64,000 bases of DNA from contig JBBMNZ010000031.1 of assembly GCA_037954325.1 (NCBI GenBank), positions 1,332,001-1,396,000 of the forward strand, read 5' to 3'. Positions 1 to 9,944 of the stretch are shown piece after piece; the stretch's first letter is position 1, and each line of letters opens with the position of its first letter. This stretch comes from Fistularia commersonii (lineage: Eukaryota > Chordata > Actinopteri > Syngnathiformes > Fistulariidae). Both the position numbers and the translations under genes were made by a program. The notes under the pieces were generated by a model that did no database searches, was not told where the DNA came from, and saw only the letters and a program-made list of their open reading frames with translations.

Positions 1-635
1 GGGGACCACTGCTATAGAGCATTTGGATGATCCAGAAGAGGATTGGGAGAAGTCCAATGGTCAGATGAAACCAAAATAGAACTTTTTGGTAAAAACTCAA
101 CCTGTCATGTTTGGAGGCGAAAGGATGCTGAGTTGCATCCAAATAACACCATACCTATGTTGAAGCATGGGGTGGAAACATCATGCTTTGGGGCTGCATT
201 GACCTCTGTCATGGCCAACTAAGGGTATATAACATAGTATTGAGAAAATCTTTGGAAGAAGTTGAAAGTGTTTGTTGCCCTGCGACAGCCCCAAAACATC
301 ACTGCTCTAGAGGAGATCTGCATGGAGGAATGGGCCAAAATACCAGCAACAGAGTGTGAAGACTTACAGAAAACGTTTAACCTCTGTCATTGCCAACAAC
401 AGGTATATAACAAAGTATTGAGATTAACTTTTGTTATTGACCAAATACTTATTTTCCACCATAATTTGCAAATAAATTCCTTTAAAATCAAACAATGTGA
501 TTTTCTGGATTTTTTTTCTCATTCTGTCTCTCATAGTTGAAGTGTACCTATAATGGAAATTACAGGCCTCTCTCATCTTTTTAAGTGGGAGAACTTACAC
601 AATTAGTGGCTGACTAAATACTTTTTGACCCATAG
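1..635 (+). mobile_element. Tc1-like DNA transposon, 3' portion
   Basis: This is the right part of a Tc1/mariner-superfamily cut-and-paste transposon, entered by the window edge. Positions 76-180 translate to the conserved Tc1 stretch that begins KIELFGKNSTCHVWRRK, and the C-terminal transposase end lies at 262-435. The last 130 bases have the look of a Tc1 3' terminal repeat, ending in TGACTAAATACTTTTTGACCCATAG followed by a TA at 636-637, the expected target dinucleotide. The 5' half lies outside the window. The element is dead, with frameshifts and an internal rearrangement. Confidence 0.85.
76..435 (+). pseudogene. Tc1-like transposase C-terminal remnant, rearranged
   Basis: This is the remnant of a DDE transposase that would cut and join transposon ends in the nucleus. 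The segment before the middle catalytic Asp (KHG..GN..LWGC in family members) is present at 160-200 but one G is missing, which shifts the frame. About 110 family residues that should follow, including the middle Asp and the SPDLNPIE box, are absent. In their place is a short copy of the C-terminal coding end (205-245), then the true C-terminal region from about 248 (NLWKKLKV, ALEEICMEEWAKIPA). The C-terminal end therefore occurs twice, at 205-245 and 378-425. It cannot be functional. Confidence 0.75.
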
Positions 636-637
636 TA

Positions 638-1198
638 TATGGTAGTGGTACTAGTACTGTCAATCTGAATTCAATGGTAGCTCTAATTGCAGATTTATTA
701 TTTAAAATATTTCATATTTATAGGGTGCATAATTCCCCTTTGTTTCATCAGAGCCTTACATTAGCAAATTACTCCCACTTCAAATGTAATTATGGGCTGG
801 TGAAGTTCAGCGAAATCCCCCACTAACTTTTCCTGAAACTAGATGTACTCTCAACAAAAATACACAGATAGAGATTGTGCGATCAGGCAAATGGAAATGA
901 AAAACAACAAGGAACACTAGTGGATTGACTTACTACCTGGAAAAGGGAGGCAAGACACAATTTTAACAAAGCTGAGCTTTCTCAGATTGAGAGAATTCTG
1001 AGTTTCATTTTGCTATATCCAGATAATGTCACAGAGCCCAGAGTGAAGGATCTGGTTGTCAGATCATATATCACATGGTCCAACACATGGGCCAAAATGT
1101 GAATTTGGAGGGATTGAACAAAGGGTTTGATGTCAACTTACGATGACTCCTTTTGTTTTACTCACTCAAGGTGTGTCAGTTGATGCATCGCCAAATCT
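638..1198. other. No gene or repeat recognised
   Basis: AT-rich single-copy-looking sequence. No convincing ORF, splice-delimited exon or repeat family was recognised. Confidence 0.5.
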
Positions 1199-1895
1199 AA
1201 TATCAGAATCAGAATAAGAATTGATTTATTGGCAAAGTAGGTTTAAAACTACAAGGAATTTGCTTTGGTTAAAACACTGCTAATCAGACAACATGTCATG
1301 AGCATTAAATAATGTAAGAGTGAAGTCAGGGCGATCATGGTTGGTGGCGCAAAACGGCAAGTTGTGCAAAGCAGTGCACAGTTGTGCGATAGAGGGGTTG
1401 AGGCAGTGTCAATGGGAGACTGGGGCCATATTGATGAGGCAGGCTGCCAATGGGAAGAAACTGCTTTGTGGTGGGTGGTTTTGGTCCTGTTGGACCGCAA
1501 CCTCCTGCCAGAGGGGAGTGGTTCATAAAGTCTATGTCCTGAGTGAGAGCGGTCACCCAGCATCTTCCCTGTGTGCCTCCGGGTACTATAGAGAAGGTAG
1601 ATTACAGCCAATCACCCTCTCTGCAGAGTTGATATGCTACAGTGGCGGCTTACTAGATGGTGATGGAGGAGCTGAGGATGGACTCGATGGTGGTGTAGAA
1701 GTGCACCAAATACACCAAGTACTCCACATTGCAAACTGGGGATGGGGGAGGATGGAGCTGGGTTTCTATATAAAGTCCACTACCAACTCCACAGTCTTCA
1801 GAGCATTGTTACAGCTGCACTGGGTCACTAGTTGGTCGTCCGCAAACTTCAGGACCTTCACAGACTGGTGACTGGAGGTGCAGCTGTTGGTGTAG
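1199..1895 (-). mobile_element. L2/CR1-group LINE, 3' fragment
   Basis: Read on the minus strand this is the 3' end of a non-LTR retrotransposon. Starting at 1895 it gives a peptide with NSCTSSHQSVKVLKFADD; the FADD box (RT motif C, 1836-1847) is the catalytic Asp pair. It continues to NNALKTVELVVDF and then degenerate RT and C-terminal sequence. The element ends in an AATAAA-like signal and TTCTGA-type repeats (1199-1225), the usual tail of fish L2-type LINEs. It is 5'-truncated, has a small internal deletion just after FADD and carries several frame breaks. Assignment to L2 rather than another CR1-group clade is inference. Confidence 0.75.
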
Positions 1896-3137
1896 GACAG
1901 TCTTTTGTTGCCAAATCATGACCTGATTATTATAAACCCCAGATTTTGTTAAGAGCAGCTTTGTTCCAACGAAGCAAAATATTTTTTCATTTAGCCGCTT
2001 TTAACAAGGTTGTCATATTACCAAAATATTTCTTTGAATTATCTTCTTTATAGAGTACTTGTTTATGCAGAAAAAAAGTTGGTTTGGAGTTGGAAGTATG
2101 TTATCAGACAATGGGGGAGAATGGGGCAGCAAGATGTGGATGAGGGTTTAGTCAACCAAATACTATGTATTTGTCACCAAATACTGTACATGTGCCCACT
2201 ATGTTAGTATGATGGAGGTAAATAAAATGAACTAGCAAGCAAGCAATCAATTTGCCTGCAACTGAGAGAAACCACGGTGATTGACATCTCTGCATTATGA
2301 TATAGAATACCATCATCCATTGGAGGAGCCGCTGAGGTTAAGCCTGAAAAAGGATTAGGGTCATAAGATTCCACAGTAAAGTTAAATATTAGAGAACCTT
2401 TATGAGACTTCATGGACAATGTAAACTGGAGAATGCATCCATGACATTTCACTTAACTAGTATGTTGTAATATATTGCTAATTTCTTTTTTGATAATTTC
2501 TTCCAATGCATTGAAACTGCTAATTCAAATAAAATGCATCCTAGTTTCAAATATCAATGCAATCCATGACACAGTATCACAACTGAATGATATCTAATAT
2601 ATGCAAACATATTTGAGAAAAACAAGAAAACTAGCGATGTGTTTAGGAGGATTACAACCTTCAGGAGTTCATAGCAGAACAATATGGACGGATAAACAAA
2701 CAGCTAAGCAGAAATCCATATTTTCATCTTCACAAGTACTGTTACCTGGAAAACATGCCTGCAGATGTTCAGTCAGAGCGTCCTGAGTGACAGGCTTTTG
2801 GGCAGAGTTCATAGCAGAGATAGCCAAAAGCAGTACTTCTCCCAGAGGGATAAACTGCGACTGGCTGATGGGGGACATACTGATGGGTGACACATCACCT
2901 GTGGAAGATAGACAAACCATCACGGTGAGATATGGGATTTTGAGTGGCGGAACAGAGCGATCATGTGTACGCTGACTGCACATACACAGGTCAAAGCTGT
3001 TACGTTTGTTCATGAGGCCTGATATTACTGCAGAATAAAGTAGGCCTTGCACAAAAACAATTTAAAAAATGAAATTCCAAATAAGAAGAGATGCTGAATC
3101 CTGTTACAAAAGAATATGATGAAAGACACCCTAACAG
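1896..3137. other. No gene or repeat recognised
   Basis: AT-rich DNA. Short ORFs occur on both strands, but none has recognisable domains or gene-like length. Confidence 0.45.
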
Positions 3138-3139
3138 TA

Positions 3140-4034
3140 CAGTATTTTCACAACTATAAGGTGCACATAAAAGTCTTAGATTTTCTTCAAAATGTGCGCC
3201 ACACCCTTTAGTGCAGTGTGCCCTGTGTGCATAGTCGAGAACACCATGAGAACGTTATAGGGGGAAGTGTGGGTGTTGATTGTATATAAAGGAAGGGGTA
3301 TGTGCGTTATGCATAACATCGTTGTTTTGACCCTGAAAACATCGCCGACAAACACATCCAGCCCAGCCACATCACCAACATGGACGAGGTGCCACTCACT
3401 TTCGACATGCCGGTGAGTCACACAGTGGAGAAGAAGGGGACTAGCACAGTAGCGATACGCACAACGTGGTATGAAAAGTCTTCTTGGAGACCACATTTTC
3501 TCTAAGAGTGGAAGGCAGCGCCAGGCAAGTTACGCCACAATTTGCGAATGGATTGTAGATGCTTGGGCTAACATGTCCTCTGGCACTGTTGTTTGAGTTT
3601 TCGCAAAAGCCTGCATCATTTCCAAGGAGCTGCACGGCACAGAGAGTGATTCTGACAGTGAAGAAAGTGAACCCGGCATGTTTGATGGAGATTTAGCATA
3701 GCTGTTCAAATCAGAAACAGAGGATTAAGTACTTCGATAGGTTTGATTGATGCCGGTAAAAAAAAATGTGAATGCCAAACTCAGTTTGGCTCTTATTTGG
3801 CTCCTATTTTTAAATACGCAAACTTGTATGCTTGTGTGTGTGTTGTTGTTGCAAGGCGGACGGAGTAGAGGGCACGATGAGAACGTTAAAGGGGGGAAGT
3901 GTGGGCGTGGATTGTATATAAAACCCGCGCCCTATAATCAGGTGCACCTTATGTGTGTGTTAAATACAGTAATGGCACACATAACTGAGACTGTGCCTTT
4001 TAGTGCAGTGCGCCTAATGGTCGTGAAAATACGG
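3140..4034 (+). mobile_element. Pogo-like DNA transposon, internally deleted
   Basis: The 895-bp element starts CAGTATTTTCAC and ends with the inverted form GTGAAAATACGG, and is flanked by TA on both sides (3138-3139 and 4035-4036), as expected for the pogo branch of Tc1/mariner. The terminal regions share the ACTATAAGGTGCAC type of subterminal sequence. Inside are two separated pieces of a POGK-like transposase. It has an unusual internal direct repeat (about 3239-3290 and 3876-3925), each copy containing a TATATAAA box. Confidence 0.8.
3380..3725 (+). pseudogene. POGK-like pogo transposase, two fused fragments
   Basis: From ATG 3380 the frame reads MDEVPLTFDMPV..VEKKGTSTVAIRTT, the start of the DDE integrase-like domain in POGK-type transposases. 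It then jumps, around 3485-3510, to the C-terminal family sequence (RQASYATICEWIVDAWA, SDSDSEESEPGMFDG in a second frame). The catalytic core between them is missing. In-frame stops interrupt the second piece at about 3595 and 3700. This is a non-coding remnant of a deletion derivative that could only have moved with transposase supplied in trans. Confidence 0.7.
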
Positions 4035-4036
4035 TA

Positions 4037-6900
4037 TTTTATATTTCAGCTTATATTTCAGACTACAAGTTTTGCTGACAACCAATGCCAGGCAACGATG
4101 CTCACAATGTCAGAATGAAAGAGGATGCATAATTTTTGCTTGTGTATTTCGAGTAGTGTCTTCAAAAAGAGGACCACAAACCAGAAGGGTAAAGGCAAAA
4201 TAAAAAAAAAAACTTTTTTTTTTTCATATTGCTCTTGGTAAGAAAAAACAGGTAAGACACTGTAATGTCATCACAATTGAAGTCATTGGGATTCATCCTC
4301 AAGTTTAATTGCCAAAATAATTCTAAAAATGTGACAGCTCCAACACCTTAAAAAACATTGTTAACATCTAACATGATTATCTAAACGTCTAACAGCACCA
4401 AGGTTTTTTGTTCCATTGAACACCACTATTGAATCTTCACCACAACTTGTTGATGTCAAATGGACTTCTCAGTATTTGCGATAGCACCAATTCTGCTCGT
4501 CAGCCTATGAAATCAGAATTTCATCGCAGACTTGATACTGCTGAGGAAATTAAAGGGACCTCACCCAGTGAGCAGGAACAAGGTCTGCAAGGCTTAAAAA
4601 ACACTTTGTATATATGAATATCTTTCAAGCAAGGAGAAAGTAACCAAAATAATGAGCCCCATGAGAGGGAGAAGAGCCTTCTGGTATCAAACTCCAGATG
4701 ACTATCATTCAAATGGTCATGCAACTAATGCAACATGCTTTTTTTTCTCTTTTTAAAAAATGATGTCGCGATAAAAAAGTGCAAATATGAGCATATATAC
4801 AAAATTATATATGCAAATACACATGCAAATATATGCAAATGCAAGACAATGCTATTAAATTGGTGCCTTTTTTTATGTTGAAAAAATTATGTCAGCAATG
4901 GGTATTTGTAAAAATATGCCTTTTTGCCCAAAATGGATCTCACTGGTCCAACACTGGTAAACATATTTGATGTCTTCAGTCCCATGTTCCGTGACAAAAG
5001 AAGAAAATCTTATTTTCAGGCCATTTTAACTAATTTATTGGATTTGCCTCGTTAATCTGGTTGATTTAAGAGTTCTCTTTCAAATCTCTAATTCTTAAAA
5101 GCCTGGAAAAGTTCTCCTCTAAAATAGAATCTCTCTATGACCACATCTTTCCACTGTAAGTGTACAGAGCTGACTGGAATCAAACTGCAGCTCAAGCCTC
5201 ATGTGGCTTGGCCCCTCCGATCCTTCCAATCACATGGTGTCTGTATTCATTCTAACTTGAAAAACAAAAAAAACAATGTTGATGCAAGACGGAAAGTTCT
5301 CCCCTCGTCTGTCTTTTATTTATTGCAGTTTGAATAGAATGTAGACACACATGTTTGTAACATCGATGGAGTCTAGCTGGTGAGCTTCCACATCTGTAAA
5401 GTGCAATAAATACACATCCAGTTCAGCCACTTCCAGTTAAACCCTCAGTGGACCACTAGTCACTTAAAGCAGGAGACACGTCTCAAGTCTATTTTCCACC
5501 TCTTGAGCTAACGCAGCTGGATGACAAACAGCGGCATCCAGTATCATCAGACGGCAAAGACACATTACAACATTCATGAGGTATTTGATGCAGGTTTAAC
5601 ACGACTGCAAACTGAAGGAAACACAGACGCTTATTAAGGAGAACATCAGTTGACACCATTTAAGCACAACCTGTAATCTTTTTGAACACAAGAGGCACAA
5701 AACAAAAAACACACGATTAAGTGAAACAGTAGACGGGCTCTGGCTTCTATATACGTTGGCCTGGAAAACAGAAGTTTGGACCATGAAGAGGACCAGAGGA
5801 CTGCTTTTTTGGCTCCAGCAAATCCAAGAGAGTGATCCATCCTCTTCATTTTAACATCAGCTGATGGTAGGTATGTCTGCTGTTTGGATTTCGTAGCTTG
5901 TTGAAAAAGAAAAGGGTGTTTTACGAATTTATACTCTGGGCTGTTACTTGATGCTATGTTCCAGGTTCTGATCAGATTCCAGAGCCTTATGTGAGGTTTG
6001 AGATCCAGGGCTTGTAATTAGGCTTGAAATTGATGGAGTTTTGCCCCCACCCTGGTTGAATACCAAGTACCTTGATTTGTATAAAAAGGGACTAAAACCA
6101 TCAAAAATATTACTCATTTTTTCATAAAGGCTAAGATTATGCCCTGAAATGTCCCCTACCCAATGATGTTTTTGTTGAACTTGAATATGCTAAATTTACA
6201 TTTTTCCACTTCAAATATCAAAATACTTTCCCAAAAACTGCTAAGAAGTAGATCAAGTGTCATTGGATAGAATAAGTAAAAATTAAACTAAGCATGTTTG
6301 AAAGATCAATGATGACATAATTACAGTATGAAACAGTCATTCACACACTCATTAATCCCCTCATCACTCGGGCAAGTTCCTTGTAGGGGATGCTATAGTA
6401 AGTTCATCGGCAGTTAATAAACTAATATGTTGTGTTCACTTGTTTCTCAGGTCCATTTCCTGAGGTGACAAGTCATTCTTCTTCTGGCTACAACATGTTC
6501 ATGTCACAGATGTCATATAGTCGTGTAGCAGACCCAACTTGCTCATCTGATGTTGTTCTCCCGAATTCTCCAGATTGGAAACTCTCTTCCATTCAACAAA
6601 CACAATATTAAAACCTGTCAGTGACTAATACTGGGCTTACACCAAAAGAAAAATTTCACGGCTGCAGACGAAAAACTGAAAGAGTTTACCTGGAGTTGCA
6701 CAGCACCCCCATCATCTTGATCATTAAGTGTAGGATCACAAAATCAAACATGTTTGATATTACAGTCTTTCAGTCTATGCAGTGACATGATCGACAACCA
6801 ATAGATGAGCCCCCACTAAACTGGAAACAGGAAACCTGGCAGACAATCACAAGAGTATTGGGAGCAGAGAATGCGTTTGTTGAGAATATGGTTGAAAAGG

Positions 6901-6906
<6 letters not shown>
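4037..6906. other. Unique-looking AT-rich DNA
   Basis: No gene recognised. The only notable structure is an A-run followed directly by a T-run (4201-4224), a perfect small palindrome able to form a hairpin. Confidence 0.45.
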
Positions 6907-6931
<25 letters not shown>

Positions 6932-6961
6932 CAAGAAATGAATGTATGTATGTATGTATAT
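6907..6961. repeat. Poly(A) run followed by (ATGT)n
   Basis: Twenty-five consecutive A residues (6907-6931) followed by an ATGT tetranucleotide array (about 6939-6961). It lies just upstream of the SINE at 6969, and could be the poly(A) tail of an older retroposon or a simple repeat. Confidence 0.85.
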
Positions 6962-6968
6962 GGTTTTG

Positions 6969-7123
6969 AGATGGCTATTTGGTAGCGTGGTCACTTCTGA
7001 CTTCCGATTACTGGTACTTCGGATCGTCTGTGACTGAATTGCACTTTTTGTGACCCGCTTTGGATAAAAGCGTCTGCCAAATGACTGTAATGTAATGTAA
7101 TTCAATGTAATGTAATGTCCTGT
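6969..7123 (+). mobile_element. SINE with L2-type tail
   Basis: The 5' part (TTGGTAGCGTGGTC, then a decayed TCGGATC box) resembles a tRNA-derived head with Pol III A and B boxes. The 3' part contains CGCTTTGGATAAAAGCGTCTGCCAAATG followed by TGTAATG-type repeats, the conserved tail that several fish SINEs share with an L2-clade LINE partner. It would be a non-autonomous retroposon copied by LINE reverse transcriptase. The head is strongly decayed, so the tRNA origin is less certain than the tail. Confidence 0.75.
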
Positions 7124-9766
7124 CCTTTGCCAACAGTTTTCAGGAAAATTGGTCCATGGTCACTAGTTGCTATGCTATCTGAATGCATGAAAAAACTGCC
7201 AGGTACCTGAAGAGTTTCAAGGACCTGCAAAAATGTCCAACGGTACAAAAGGGGCTATGGATTCTGGACAAAGCCCGAGGCTGGACTACAGACGATTTCA
7301 ATTGTTCTGAAAGTCAACCATGTAAATACATTTTCTAACCTGGTCCGATTCTCAAGTGAATCCGTGACTGACTGCTGACCAATTGGATGTGTGGGAGAAG
7401 GTTGACATTACAAAGATAGAACATCAACAAAGATTGACGGAAAATACGACTTATGCCTGATGCCCCCCCGGTATTGGATACTGATATTGTGTGGACAGAT
7501 ATTTTCTTCATGCTGCTCAAAGTGATCCTTTGATAGGCATTATAACAGACAGCAGTGTTTGTGCAAGCTTGACGTAACAAGTCTGTGTTACTGTTGATGA
7601 TTTGGTTAGGACTAGTTTAAGTCTTTACTACAGGGTTGATTTTGCCGCTGCTTGTGACTCATCAGGTGATTGAGCAATCCTTCAACAACAATCTTCAATG
7701 GACATCTGCTTAGTTTTGTAATAACCACGGTTGATAAACACAGGATTTCTGTGGATATCAGCTATTCTCATGTAATGCTTTTAATGCCCTTTTTAAGGCC
7801 ACTTTAAATACATTTAGCGGCTATGTCCAACAGCAAGATATGTTGATTTTTAATAATGTCAATATTTTTACATCTGTAATAGATTTTGTGAAGTAGCAGA
7901 TATGTACATATGACCTTCTGCATGACAATGGAGCCAAAGAATCATATTGGTTTAACTCGGTGTATGATTAGTGCAGTATTTGATTCACTGTTGAGTTTTC
8001 AGCTTTTCCCACTTAAAGCATAGAGAGGTTTGTAATTTTTATCACAGATACTCTTCAACTGTGAGTGATGGAATCTAAAACAAAAATCCAGAAAAACATA
8101 TTGTATGATTTTTAAAAAATCAATTTGCTTTTTATTGATTTTATTGTATTTGATACATCAGAAAAACAGAACTTAATATTAGGTACAGAAACCATTCAAA
8201 ATAAATTGCCAATAACATGTTTGCTCGTCAAGTGTTTATACATTTTTAATGCGACTAGACATTGAATGTCATGGAAATTAATGTTATTTAATGCGTTGAG
8301 TTTTAGAAAAATCTATTTAATGACATGCAGAAACCCAGAAACATACAACGTATGTCAGTTGCAAATTTTATAAATCGCAGATTGGGGGGGATTTCCTGGT
8401 CATTTTAATTCAATACTTCTTCATATTTTACAATTTTAGTTGATTTACTGCAGACTGAAAATTTCTTGGTAGATCAGAATATTTTGTGTTATTACTTGAG
8501 ACATTTTTCAATGATTTTCAAGGGAAAATATATTGAATTTGTTCAGCGAATTAGCAAAAAGAAAAACTAGACTAAATGCCATGCCAAGAATTGTCAAAAA
8601 ACATAAATGTAGTTTGTTTAACAGGCACTCACTTCCGCTGCAAAAGTAATCATTTCAGTGAATTATTCAACAAACAAATAATCTCTGGGATATCCTTGTA
8701 AAATATGATGACAAATATCAATACCAGGAATAATGAAGGATTCTCCTTCTCTGCATTCTGAACAAAAAAGCATTTATTTGATTTCATAGATAACTATTTC
8801 TGTAATGCTTTAAAAATCCCCAATAATGTCCTCAATCAATCTGACATGAGAAGAACCAAATGGTCACAGTGAAATAAATAACAAGAATGAAAAAAATGAT
8901 CACTGATGTATGATCAGTTGCATAAACTGCTTCACTTCTAGGGCTCACCTCCTATACTTGCATTCACGATTCTGCAAAAAGTTTAAGAAAGACATTTCAG
9001 GAATAAAACCTTGTGTCAGGACTCCAAATAAAGGGGTATGATTAGTCTGGATAAAATGACAGCTGGATTGTGACCTCAATGAACAGATAATTGCCTCTGC
9101 AGAGGCCGAACAGAAAAGGGGAACTGCTCGACAGCCGTCTTATTTCTCCCTTTATAACACGAAAATCCAGAAACATTCATTGCCATGACGGTCAGGGGAC
9201 AATAACTTTTTTTTCTCTCCCAACGGATACATTTTAAAACACACAATGCTGAAGTGGTCCAAGCAGAGACATCTGGATTTTTTTAAACCCCAACAAACAA
9301 GAGTGAGCAGTCCTTCTGTGTTTGGTGGAGATCACAAAGAAGCCACATGTGTGGTATGTGTTTATGATATAATTACAGCAGCAGTGGCCATTTGTCTGAA
9401 TGTCCACCGCATTGTTTCAAACGACTGATCACATTAAATATACTGTTGCAACTTTGTCTTTTTGATAACTAACTATGGGGATGCTTTAACTTTTCATACT
9501 CCATCAGATGGGCTTCATACCTAATGCTTGTTTAATTCTTTGGCTTGTGGAGACCAGACTACTGTCCAGGAACTCTAATTTAAACTTGCAATACAGGTAA
9601 GTCAGCTGAGGAAAACCTCCAATATCTTTGGTTATCCTAACTGTCATGTAAATTTGCATATTTTACTTGAATTAAAATTTAGTCTGTAATTTAGTAAGAG
9701 AGAATCAAGACAAATGTGTTTAGGAATGTGGCTCCGGGTGGATTTTTAATCTTCTGGTGGAAGAAG
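7124..9766. other. AT-rich DNA, nothing recognised
   Basis: About 2.6 kb with no recognisable transposon, RNA gene or exon. It is one of the longest repeat-poor stretches in the window and therefore a place to look for conserved non-coding sequence by fish-fish alignment. Confidence 0.45.
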
Positions 9767-9768
9767 TA

Positions 9769-9944
9769 CCGTATTTTCCGCACTATAAGGCGCACCTAAA
9801 AGCCTTTAATCTTCTCAAAAACCGACAGTGCGCCTTATAATCCGGTGCACCTTATATATGGATAAATATTGAGCCACAAGAGGTCACGCAACTACTGAAA
9901 GCAGCCGCCGGCTCAACTTTCTCCCATAGAAGAAGTAGCACACA
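9769..9944 (+). mobile_element. 5' end of a pogo-like element
   Basis: It starts CCGTATTTTCCGCACTATAAGGCGCACC after a TA (9767-9768). The next 170 bases closely match the 5' end (read on the minus strand) of the pogo-like element at 44441-45419, including ATATTGAGCCACAAGAGGTC. Everything downstream has been lost or replaced at the RTE junction near 9945. Confidence 0.75.

Noticed and set aside
1320..1871. 183-codon plus-strand ORF as a gene
   Set aside because: It is antisense to the L2-type LINE fragment, whose FADD box and 3' tail are on the minus strand.
3441..3635. Minus-strand ORF of 64 codons
   Set aside because: Antisense of the POGK-like transposase fragment.
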